Positions 10,502 to 19,762 of a DNA stretch of 64,000 nucleotides are shown piece by piece. The notes beneath the pieces are model-generated. The model did not search any database. It saw nothing but the letters and a program-made list of their open reading frames with translations, and was not told the origin of the DNA. This DNA is from Rhynchopus sp. YZ270_cl-10 (taxonomy: Eukaryota > Euglenozoa > Diplonemea > Diplonemida > Diplonemidae). The translations under genes were made by a program, and so were the position numbers. Position 1 is the first letter of the stretch, and the number at the start of each line of letters is the position of its first letter. The stretch spans positions 310,001 through 374,000 of the forward strand of contig OZ037843.1 in NCBI GenBank assembly GCA_964035575.1. The letters run 5' to 3'.

Positions 10502-11061
10502 GGTGTGTTTTTTTTATGGTGTGTTTATGTGGTGTTTTTGCTTCTGTTGTGGTGTGGTGTGGGGAAGAGAAAAAGGTTCGGGGGGAAACAGTCGCTTGAA
10601 GGGAATTTGGGGTGGCGACAGGGGGGGTGTGGAAAAAAATATTCACAAAAAATATTTTCAAATTCTGTCGATCACAAAAATTCACAAAAATTCACAAAAA
10701 ATCACGAAAAATCACAAAAAATCACAAAAGTGTACCGTTTTGGGCCGCTGTAATTCAATGTTTGTTTGTTTGTTTGCTTATGTGTGTGTGTGTGTGTTCA
10801 GGTTTGAGACCTGACCGTGGGGGAAAGGATATGGCATGTGAAAACAATTTGGAAAAATCGTCGCCAACAAAAGAACAAAATTACCCTAAAAAAAGTTGAC
10901 TTAAAGTACAAACCTCCGAGAGCTGTGTATTAGTGCATCCCGCGGACACTGCCCACCCCCTTACAGTACCCCCTTTCCCCCCCCCAAAAATAATAGCCTT
11001 TTGGAATCTTCATCACTCTTTCTTACCCCCTGCTCCCCCCCTCAATAATAAAGGCCATTTG
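10502..11061. other. Intergenic stretch with A-rich direct repeats
   Basis: Holds the P450 5' flank, a run of ATTCACAAAA/ATCACAAAA direct repeats at 10672-10727, a GTTT and TG microsatellite at 10760-10800, and C-rich DNA at 10930-11045. No gene is visible. Confidence 0.55.
10544..10576 (-). promoter_or_regulatory. Candidate splice acceptor of the P450 gene
   Basis: The minus strand has CCTTTTTCTCTTCCCC, then a CA-rich stretch ending in ACAG, about 42 nt upstream of the ATG. It fits a cis- or trans-splice acceptor. Confidence 0.35.
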
Positions 11062-11583
11062 TCACTCACGCACCGACTGCGAGATCTGTCTTGCTCTGTT
11101 CTGCTGCAGCTCGCGCTCGATCTGGCTGAGGATCTTGTCGGGCACTTTATTGTCGTTTCGCACACCAGAGGTCGCGATCTTGATGTGCTTTATGGTGTGG
11201 TTCTGGCGTGCAAGCCTAAGCAGCTCCTTTCCACTTGCGATGTACAACCTATTATTCAACAACGACAATGTGTGCAGGGAAGGATGGTGCAACAGATGCG
11301 CAACAAGCTCCTTCACGTTGTCCGACGTTAAGTAGTTGTCACTCAGGTCCAGCTCTTGCATCTGCGGCGCTGCAGCCAGCACAGAGACGAGACACGTAAA
11401 CCCATTGTCCGTCCCCGTATAGTTGGACGCCAGGTCTAAGGACGTCAAATCGGCAGCACCTACGTTGAGCGTTGTGCAGAGTTTGCTGTTCGCCTTCGCA
11501 CCGTGCTTGTGGCAGTTCCCAATGTACAAGTGCTGCAGGTTCTGTGTTCGGCGCACATCCTTCACTTCACCCACAACAGACAT
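11062..11583 (-). CDS. Small leucine-rich-repeat protein
   Basis: A 173-residue protein if started at ATG 11583. It contains several ribonuclease-inhibitor-type leucine-rich repeats: NLQHLYIGN, LTSLDLASN, MQELDLSDNYL and LHTLSLLNNRL, with variable spacing of about 28-33 residues. The last 40 residues are charged and probably helical (LSQIERELQQNRARQISQSVRE). No signal peptide or membrane segment is present, so it is probably cytosolic and binds other proteins. The repeat count is small, and an upstream exon cannot be excluded. A strong CCCTTTTAG acceptor lies at 11667-11696, about 85 nt before the ATG. The specific role is unknown. Confidence 0.8.
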   Translation of the reverse strand: MSVVGEVKDVRRTQNLQHLYIGNCHKHGAKANSKLCTTLNVGAADLTSLDLASNYTGTDNGFTCLVSVLAAAPQMQELDLSDNYLTSDNVKELVAHLLHHPSLHTLSLLNNRLYIASGKELLRLARQNHTIKHIKIATSGVRNDNKVPDKILSQIERELQQNRARQISQSVRE

Positions 11584-11666
11584 CACCTCACAGATATTTT
11601 TTTTTTGTGCCAATCAACGATGGAAAAAAAAAAATGCTCGAGAGACTCGCTACTCTTTGCTTGTTG

Positions 11667-11696
11667 CTAAAAGGGTAAAAACGGGAAAAATTAGGG
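11667..11696 (-). promoter_or_regulatory. Candidate splice acceptor of the LRR gene
   Basis: The minus strand reads CCCTAATTTTTCCCG, then TTTTTACCCTTTTAG. This is an exemplary polypyrimidine tract plus AG about 85 nt upstream of the ATG. Confidence 0.4.
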
Positions 11697-11844
11697 TTTG
11701 TTGTTCGCTTCCACAAAAAAACAAACTCAAAGAATGTGGTTGAGTGCTGAGAGAACCTACAGCTCGATGCTAGGGACGACGTGTACGAGACAACCCCTCT
11801 CCTCTGATGATCCGCTAACACTGCCCTGGACACAATACAACAGT

Positions 11845-12735
11845 CAGGGTTTTCGCTATGGGGGTACCGGGGTACCGCCGGTACCCCCAAAGAAAAATTT
11901 GGGGAAAAAACCCGATTTTTGGGGGTACCGCGGTACCCCCAACGGTACTTGAGGGTTTAGGGTTAGTGGGAAATGTTTTTTTCTTCTTTTTTTTTTCCTC
12001 TCGGCAAGACGTGGCGCAAATCTTTCAATTGCGGCCATAATCGGGGGAAAATATGCTTCTGTGGGGTCCTTGCCGTTCCGAGAGAAGGAAAAAGTAGCGT
12101 ACCGTGCGCCTGCGGCGCAAAACTTATGAGCGGAATCCCACAGCCCTCTACCATAGTTTGGCTGTAAAAATGTTTTATAAGACATGTATGCATTTCTAAG
12201 GAAATTTTTCAGTCCACGAGTCGTCTTTTTCCCTCCCGTGCTCCCCATCTCACTCACACACACTACATCTTCATCAGGAAAATTGTCAAAATTCTTTCGT
12301 TCAACATTGTGAGCAGCGTTTGGTGATTTAAAAAAAAATAATGTGTACCTGAGTGTGGGGATGCGTTCAAGAATTAAACTCTTCCCCCCAAACCCCCTTT
12401 TTCGTCTTTGTTTTCTTTATTCAAACGGCAAGTGGATGCGTAATAATTTTGATTTTAAGTCACAATTTTTGAAATGTTGCGTACCGTGGCTTCGCCACAA
12501 AGTTTAGATATTATGACTGCCGTTTCTTCTTGTACTGAGGGAAGGCAGGCGTAGAAAAAACATGAGAAAAAGGGTTGGTTTGGTTCTTGATGTACATTAC
12601 CATCCCACGTCATCACTACTATTTACCTGAAATGAACGGACCTTTTCGCGCGGAGCGCGAAAAATTTTTTTGACCCTTTTTTTTTTGCCGGTACCCCCAA
12701 AAAAAAAAAAATAGTGATTTCTGGCGAAAACCCTG
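11845..12735. mobile_element. hAT-like non-autonomous element
   Basis: Inverted ends CAGGGTTTTCGC at both sides (11845 and 12735). Internal inverted blocks of GGGGGTACCGG occur near each end. No clean 8-bp target duplication is visible (ACAACAGT against CAACACCA), so the ends may have eroded. The interior from 12090 to 12700 is homologous, in reverse orientation, to 52770-53130 inside another element, so a repeat family is shared. Short GC-rich hairpins (GCGCCTGCGGCGC, GTGGCTTCGCCAC, CGCGCGGAGCGCG) occur inside. No transposase was recognised. Confidence 0.55.
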
Positions 12736-12997
12736 CAACACCAAATAAAACAAAAATTCAAAAACGTGAACGTGAGACTGCTCTCAACAGTGTGGTAGAA
12801 GGGGGGAGTAAGGAGGGTGCGCTGTGGTGTGGGGGCTGTGGGTGGGGGGAGACTTTCAGTAGTGTAGGGAGGGGTGTGGGGGGGGCATGGATGCCATGTG
12901 TGGTGGTGGCGCAAGGTGGGTGGATAGCAGAGAGTGCGTGGATAAAGGGAAGACCCAGGTCTCTCTTTGTGGCTCCAGTCACTGCAGGAAAGGGAGG

Positions 12998-13056
12998 AAA
13001 TAATAAAACCTACATTCTCGAGCTTTTCTACTGACGTGATTTTCATTGGACGCATC
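12998..13056 (+). repeat. 60-bp dispersed repeat Y, copy 1
   Basis: Starts AATAATAAAACCTACATTCT and ends at GGACGCATCC. It is essentially identical to 14938-14997. In the second copy it follows directly on the poly(A)-tailed repeat X. Origin unknown. Confidence 0.65.
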
Positions 13057-13086
13057 CCCTTCTCCAATTCAATTCAATAAAACTGT

Positions 13087-13163
13087 AGCTTTCTCCTCAG
13101 AATTCGTGAAACAACCCGCGCCAAGTCTGCTGAGTCAAACAACCCGCGCCAAGGCTGCTGAGT
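13087..13163. repeat. Short tandem duplication
   Basis: AACAACCCGCGCCAAG followed by CTGCTGAGTC occurs twice in tandem at a spacing of about 27 bp, with one difference. Confidence 0.5.
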
Positions 13164-13452
13164 CGGATGACAAAGAGTGAGGGCGAAGCACCACACGCAT
13201 GAGCCCAAATGCTGCGCTTGTATGCTGTATGCAAGTCGTATCCTAAACAGTAAAAACAAAGGTGTGTAGGTTAGTTGCCAACAGTACGTCCCTCGACGGT
13301 ACTGTGCGTAAAACCGGCCCAAGGGTACTATGACGCATACATATAAGCATAACATGCGACGAGCGCTAGGCCCAACGTGCATAACCAGTAACAAACAGAG
13401 GGACGCATCTGCGTGCTTACTTTCTTTGTTTCTTTTTTTTTTTTTTTTTTTT

Positions 13453-13585
13453 GAAAAACGAGAAACGCTAATTGTATTTTTGGCCCCCTCTGTGAGTATT
13501 GATTGAATTGGAGTCGGGGAGCACAAGCAAAGGGCAATGAAAGGAAAACAATGAACATTAAACAAGCTAGAAAAGAGACAGTATA
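13453..13585. repeat. Repeat X, left half of the interrupted copy
   Basis: Matches 18877-19013. A poly(T) tract at 13433-13452 precedes it, so on its own (minus) strand X ends in poly(A). The copy is split by the transposon 13586-14804 and resumes at 14805. Confidence 0.8.
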
Positions 13586-14804
13586 TATACATAGCGCTCT
13601 AATTAGAGTATTAGGGTATAATTAGAGTCTGGGATTTTGGGCCAAGTCAGTTAGAGTCCAGTTAGAGTATAATTAGAGTCGCTTTTCTTCAATTAGACTA
13701 TAATTAGAGTGCAGTTAGAGCATAATTAGACTCTAACTACACTCTAATTATAGTCTAATTAGAGTAAAACAACAGGCTTCTTGTAGGTGCAAACGCCGTA
13801 AGGAACCGGTTCCCCTAAGGTTCCTCTGTAGGACCCAGGTGCCCAGATGCCCACATAGCTGAAAATAAGACTTGGGGAACCGAGTTCTCAGCCGGACTGG
13901 GACACAATATGTGAAGGCGCTGTGGTCCGCCTGAAAGCGGGTCGGGGACCCGGTCGCGGGAGGGTGGGGGCCTAGTCCTAGTCCTACTGTACCTAGTACC
14001 CAGTACCGGGACTCGGGACCCGGCTTATTCTCAGCTATGGGTACCCAGGTACTCAGACCCGCGCAGTGGCACATGCCCTCAAGTGTGAGTGACCCACACA
14101 TTAGGGAATGCGATGCAAAAACTCTATGTGCACCTTCGGTGCAACGCCGCAGACAGGCCTCTACAAATGTTGATGCGCGGGTACAGAAGTGGTGTCTTGT
14201 TCTTTCATCTGTAGGAATATAAATATCAATCGAATTTAACTACCACTAAGGGGTCGAAGGGGTAATCCCAGTATCAAAGGCTGTGTTGACGGGAAATCTA
14301 TAGCGAGCTTACGTTCATTTCAGCCGAAGAAATACTACTTATGAACCCAGGAGAGATCCAAGCCTCGCGTTGAACAACTACCCGCGATCGACAATACCAA
14401 AGAGAATTCATAATAAAACAACACTGCCCCATACACACTAAATAGCCATGCTTCAAGTGCATGCCCCTGGGCCAAAATTCCTGTGCTAAAAGGGCAACAA
14501 GACCATCCACAAGGAGTGTGAATTGTGCACTGGTTTTCTGGGGGAACAAACAATATTTTCTTGTGTCTGGTTCTCTGCAAGCAGAGAACAGACTTGCTGG
14601 ATTACAAAGTCGAATTTCTTGCACTAGCTATGCCCCCTGGGTTGATGGCTATAGCATTGATTGATGTGCCCCTCTTTATTGACCCTCTTATAGGACTCTA
14701 ATTAGACTCTAATTAGAGTCCAGTTAGAGTTTTAAAGACTCTAATAATACTCGAACTGCCGACTCTAATTATCTAGTTAGAGTCTAATTGGAGCGCTATG
14801 TATA
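13586..14804. mobile_element. 1.2 kb DNA transposon inserted in repeat X
   Basis: Terminal inverted repeats begin TATACATAGCGCTC at both ends and continue into CTCTAATTAGAG-type subterminal repeats that recur many times in the outer 150-200 bp. A 6-bp duplication AGTATA flanks it (13580-13585, 14805-14810). The intact repeat X at 18877-19141 shows the empty site with one AGTATA. The AT-rich site leaves the exact border uncertain by a few bases. The interior encodes nothing recognisable. The superfamily is unclear: 6 bp fits neither hAT (8), mariner (TA) nor piggyBac (TTAA). Confidence 0.85.
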
Positions 14805-14940
14805 AGTATATATTTCCGAACACACACACACACACACACATTATTCAAATCATTCAATCCGAAAGAGCCCAATCATTTCGGTTTGTATTATTTCCTTACA
14901 AACCGTACGCGTACCGCTTCGTATGTTTGTATACAAAAAT
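14805..14940. repeat. Repeat X, right half of the interrupted copy
   Basis: Matches 19008-19141 including the AC microsatellite and the TTTCGGTTTGTATTATTTCC block. It is followed directly by repeat Y (14938-14997). Confidence 0.8.
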
Positions 14941-14997
14941 AATAAAACCTACATTCTCGAGCTTTTCTACTGACGTGATTTTCATTGGACGCATCCT

Positions 14998-16440
14998 CCA
15001 GGACCCTAAGGACCCCGAGGGACGCTGCGCGAACAAAAACCCCAAAATATGGTATAAAAATTGAACAATAAAGACAAAGGAGAGAGGTTGTGGCGAAACG
15101 CACACACCTCTACCTGTCGGTGAAATGTGGCCCTACTCCAACCCGAAAAGTGGAAGAGGATGGGGGTAGGGGTACGGTGTTCAATTTCCTTACAGTCTTG
15201 CATGTAATCATAAAAGATAATCTGGCCACGGTACGACAATAAGAACCGGACAGAAGAACAGAATCAAAATAAGAGAAAAGGCATTGTAATATGAAGTGCC
15301 TTTCGTGCACCTACATCCTTTGAGGTGGCTTGCAATCCAAGGTCCGCTCGTGGGAGTGTTATGGTTATGGTTATGTTTGTGACTGGTGTATCAGCGGATC
15401 CCACCCCTGCAGGCCCACATCTACTACGAGTTCTACAAGGACTATGAACTACAACCCACGGAGAAACTGAAACCGCATTCCTACCTTTCCCTTATTGTAT
15501 TATCCCACCCCCGCAATCACGAAACCACTAAAGGCAAAATGGAGAGGCTGTGGTAGAATGCACACCTCGGCCTATCGGTGAGATGTGTCTCTACGCCAAC
15601 CCGCCTCAGAATAGAAACAGGGAGGGATTAAGGGCACAGTTCAATATACTATTTGCACTGTCTGGAAACGTAAACAGAATTCAACATATGCATTGAAATG
15701 ATAGCGTAAAATGGATGAGAAAATGGGGTGGACCAATTGAATCAAGGTACCGTAATAGTACAAACACACAAAACATGTGGAACGCAACACAACTTGGAAA
15801 AGACGCGATGGTGGACAAACAACCCAAGCAGTGCACTGTTGGCGTAACGCCTCAACAAAGGTTCGTCAGACTCAGCAAACCCCCCACAGTGGGCACGAGG
15901 TACCACCGCACGAGGTAGCATCAAACCCTACGTGTTTGTCACACAAACTCCATACGCCTTGGAAAAGAATTAAGATAGATAACAAGTGCGAAGTGCGCAC
16001 TAAACCCCTCACCCTCGATTATGTCGTTCTCGTCTTCCTTGCTCGCCAAAGGAATCTGGCGCTAGGCCAGGATCCGCAACATCTGTACTGCGACGACCGA
16101 ATGCATGAGCAACTGTTGTAGGACCACCGATCACTCTCTTCATCCTCAACAGTGCGTAGCTGTGTGTCAACTAAGAAGCTGCGCGCAGGCCTCAGTGTTG
16201 TTCTAAACGGGTACGCAACAGCCGTAGCCTGACAGCACTGCTTAGCTGAGGAAGTCTTCGGACGGAAGGCACGGCAGAACAGGGTCATGGGTAGAACACT
16301 ACGGTGGTCTAGAGAAGATGATGCTGAATATACTGTGCATGGTGACGGCCGATGAGTAGGAGCAGGAAGGGCGTAGAGAGCTAGAAAACGGTACACTAAA
16401 ATCGACCATAATCGGGGACATCGTCATCGGCAGTGCCTAC
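14998..16440. other. Gene-free stretch with a diverged 60-bp repeat
   Basis: Two diverged copies of a segment starting GAGAGG-TGTGG and containing CACACCTC and TCGGTGA-ATGTG lie at about 15080-15140 and 15540-15605. Open frames at 15777-16121 (+) and 16019-16396 (-) show no family resemblance, and I do not call them genes. Confidence 0.4.
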
Positions 16441-16499
16441 TGCGAGACGCCGATCGTTTGAGTAGTCGCCACTGCGGACATATACTATCGATGAGGAGC

Positions 16500-18430
16500 A
16501 CTAGTGCGTCAACATGCTACTTTGGCGCTGTGCATACAGCTGAGGCTGCGGCTGGACTTGTGCTGCGCTCAGATGAAGCAGCGGCCGTCATGAGAGAAGG
16601 GTACACCACCGCAAACCGCCTTCAGTCGACACTGTGCTAAAAACGCTACGCCAAAAAATAATAGGCGTAACGGGGTGAAATGTGAGGCAACAGTGCACCC
16701 AACGGTCGCCACTGTGCACAAAGAAACTATAGTGCACTGAGAATACAAATGTGCACCTGTGTGTTACAAACGAAGCAACAGTGTGACGTCAAGCAGAAAA
16801 CGGTGTGTCGGCTTTGTTGCTGCGCTGCCTGCAGAAGCTGCGGCTCTGGCTGCGCTACCTGCTGAAGCTGCTGCTGATGTTGTTGCGCTGCCGGGACGGG
16901 CGGCGGCTGGTTCAGCTGCTACGCTACCTACAGAAGCTGCGGCTATTGCTGCGCTGCCTGCTGAAGCTGCTGCTGCTGTTGTTGAAGCGCTGCCTGGATG
17001 GGCGGCGGCTGGACTTGTGCTGCGTGCTCAGATGAAGCAGCGGCTGTCATGAGAGAAGGGTACACCACCGCAAACCGCCTTCAGTCGACACTGTGCTAAA
17101 AACGCTACGCCAAAAAATAATAGGCGTAACGGGGTGAAATGTGAGGCAACAGTGCACCCAACGGTCGCCACTGTGCGCAAAGAAACTATAGTGCACTGAG
17201 AATACAAATGTGCACCTGTGTGTTACAAACGAAGCAACAGTGTGACGTCAAGCAGAAAACGGTGTGTCGGCTTTGTTGCTGCGCTGCCTGCAGAAGCTGC
17301 GGCTCTTGCTGCGCTGCCTGCAGAAGCTGCTGCTGATGTTGTTGCGCTGCCGGGACGGGCGGCGGCTGGTCTAGCTGCTGCGCTGCCTACAGAAGCTGCG
17401 GCTATTGCTGCGCTACCTGCTGAAGCTGCTGTTGCTGATGTTGTTGCGCTGCCGGGACGGGCGGCGGCTGGTTCAGCTGCTACGCTACCTACAGAAGCTG
17501 CGGCTATTGCTGCGCTACCTGCTGAAGCTGCTGCTGCTGATGTTGTTGCGCTGCCGGGACGGGCGGCGGCTGGTTCAGCTGCTACGCTACCTACAGAAGC
17601 TGCGGCTATTGCTGCGCTGCCTGCAGAAGCTGCGGCTCTTGCTGCGCTGCCTGCAGAAGCTGCTGCTGATGTTGTTGCGCTGCCGGGACGGGCGGCGGCT
17701 GGTCTAGCTGCTGCGCTGCCTACAGAAGCTGCGGCTATTGCTGCGCTACCTGCTGAAGCTGCTGTTGCTGATGTTGTTGCGCTGCCGGGACGGGCGGCGG
17801 CTGGTTCAGCTGCTACGCTACCTACAGAAGCTGCGGCTATTGCTGCGCTACCTGCTGAAGCTGCTGCTGCTGTTGTTGAAACGCTGCCTGGATGGGCGGC
17901 GGCTGGACTTGTGCTGCGCTCAGATGAAGCAGCGGCCGTCATGAGAGAAGGGTACACCACCGCAAACCGCCTTCAGTCGACACTGTGCTAAAAATGCTAC
18001 GCCAAAAAATAATAGGCGTAACGGGGTGAAATGTGAGGCAACAGTGCACCCAACGGTCGCCACTGTGCGCAAAGAAACTATAGTGCACTGAGAATACAAA
18101 TGTGCACCTGTGTGTTACAAACGAAGCAACAGTGTGACGTCAAGCAGAAAACGGTGTGTCGGCCTTACTGCTGCGCTGCCTACAGAAACTGCAGCTGTCG
18201 CTGCGCTGCCTGCAGAAGCTGCGGCTCTTGCTGCGCTACCTGCTGAAGCTGCTGCTGCTGATGTTGTTGCGCTGCCTAGACGGGCGGCGGCTGGTCTAGC
18301 TGCTGCGCTGCCTACAGAAGCAGCTGCTGCTGATGTTGTTACGCTGCCTGGATGGGCGGCGGCTAGTCTAGCTGCTGCGCCGCCTGCTGAAGCTGCTGCT
18401 GCTGTTGTTGAAAGCGCTGCCTAAACGGGC
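16500..18430 (+). repeat. Alanine-codon macrosatellite
   Basis: Four tandem macro-units, the first partial. Each has a non-repetitive spacer (AAAAACGCTACGCCAAAAAA up to GTCAAGCAGAAAACGGTGTG) and a GC-rich core of nested repeats built on GCAGAAGCTGCGGCT, GCTGCGCTGCCT and GCCGGGACGGGCGGCGGCTG. Spacers are nearly identical at 16630-16800, 17090-17260 and 17985-18155. The core is open in several frames on both strands and would encode Ala-rich peptides (LPAEAAA). Multi-frame openness comes from GC bias. A real Ala-rich protein at 17218-17991 cannot be excluded but has no support beyond length. Confidence 0.85.
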
Positions 18431-18840
18431 GGCGGCTGGGCCTGCGAGTTAGCCAATAGCGCCAAGAGCTGAGCCATTGGTTGATTCTGAGGTGCAGCGG
18501 GCGGATGCCGAGGCTGACCTTGCTGGGGCCGCAGGGATCGCATGGTCCGCCGCGGCAGGCTCCTCGTCCACCCAGGCTCACACGGGGCAAGTAAAGTTAC
18601 TTAATTTTGTTACATAATTTACGAGGAAAGCGGCAGCGACGTCGTGGGTAGGGAACTTCTGTGTCAAGCAGTTCGCCTGGGCACCGTAACCGCAGATCCA
18701 GCAATGCTTAGCGACGTGCAAGATGGAAAGACACAACCATGCTGGTGGGGTGCGGGCTGCTCCGGTGGCTGCAGAGGCCTGGCATTCACCCAGTCAACGT
18801 GGATCAGGATGAACGTGTCCCTTGACCACCCTGCGAACGG

Positions 18841-18842
<2 letters not shown>
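18431..18842. other. Unassigned GC-moderate stretch
   Basis: It lies between the macrosatellite and the poly(T) tract that starts repeat X. No repeat copy and no convincing gene were seen. Confidence 0.35.
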
Positions 18843-18877
<35 letters not shown>

Positions 18878-19141
18878 AAAAACGAGAAACGCTAATTGTA
18901 TTTTTGGCCCCCTCTGTGAGTATTGATTGAATTGGAGTCGGGGAGCACAAGCAAAGGGCAATGAAAGGAAAACAATGAACATTAAACAAGCTAGAAAAGA
19001 GACAGTATATATTTCCGAACACACACACACACACACACACATTATTCAAATCATTCAATCCGAAAGAGCCCAATCATTTCGGTTTGTATTATTTCCTTAC
19101 AAACCGTACGCGTACCGCTTCGTATGTTTGTATACAAAAAT
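18843..19141 (-). repeat. Repeat X, intact poly(A)-tailed copy
   Basis: On the minus strand this is about 265 bp ending in about 34 A residues (T tract 18843-18876), with an internal (GT)n. It is near-identical to the interrupted copy at 13453-14940. The A tail suggests a retroposed transcript or SINE-like element. No target duplication could be fixed. It supplies the empty site that proves the insertion at 13586. Confidence 0.7.
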
Positions 19142-19317
19142 AAAAATGTACGAAAGTACGTTTTGGCCATTTTTTGTGTTCGTCCCCCCGCACCAAAACA
19201 GCACCTACAGGTGGTGGTCATGTGGCACCACTGTGAAGAGTGTTTCACGCAAAACGTGTAGGTGTAAAACAACAGCAAACATCTTTTTTGTAAAAAAAAG
19301 ACAATCAAAAAAAGTTG

Positions 19318-19432
19318 ACTTGAAAAATACAAGAGCCCTCTCGTGAACAGAGTACCTTGGTGGAAATGACCGGTGTACCGGGGGGTGGACCCCAACCATG
19401 CAGTCCCTACATCCATTTCGTGGTTTACATCA
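19318..19432 (+). repeat. Dispersed repeat shared with surface-gene spacers
   Basis: Contains AAATGACCGGTG, then CCGGGGGGTGGACCCC and ACATCCATTTCGTGG. It is similar to 27130-27245 and, more distantly, to 21960-22040. The GGGGTGGACCCC part is self-complementary. Confidence 0.5.
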
Positions 19433-19762
19433 TGAAATTTTTATCGTCCCTGTTGAAAATCACATTGTTTTGTTCTTCCCTTTTTCCAACATTTGTATTC
19501 ATTTTTGCTTTTTTTTTTGTTTGACTTCCACTATCATTTTTGCAAGCTTCATTTCTGTTTTGGTTTTCTCCTCACAGGAAAACAAAATGAGGGCGGCAAT
19601 TGACACCACGTACATAAAAAAGTGAAGTTGATAGTGCAAACACTTCTGGGGCGCACTGACACTCCGCAGGAGTTGAAAAATCCAATCAAAACAAGAGTGC
19701 TGTACAATTGGAAGTTGCTGACAGGGAAACTGGAAAGGGTTTCGTTGTCTAGGTATTCCAGC

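Noticed and set aside
16759-18424. Ala-rich proteins of 97-257 residues on the plus strand
   Set aside because: The DNA is a macrosatellite open in multiple frames on both strands; no signal peptide, domain or non-repetitive conserved core supports a gene.
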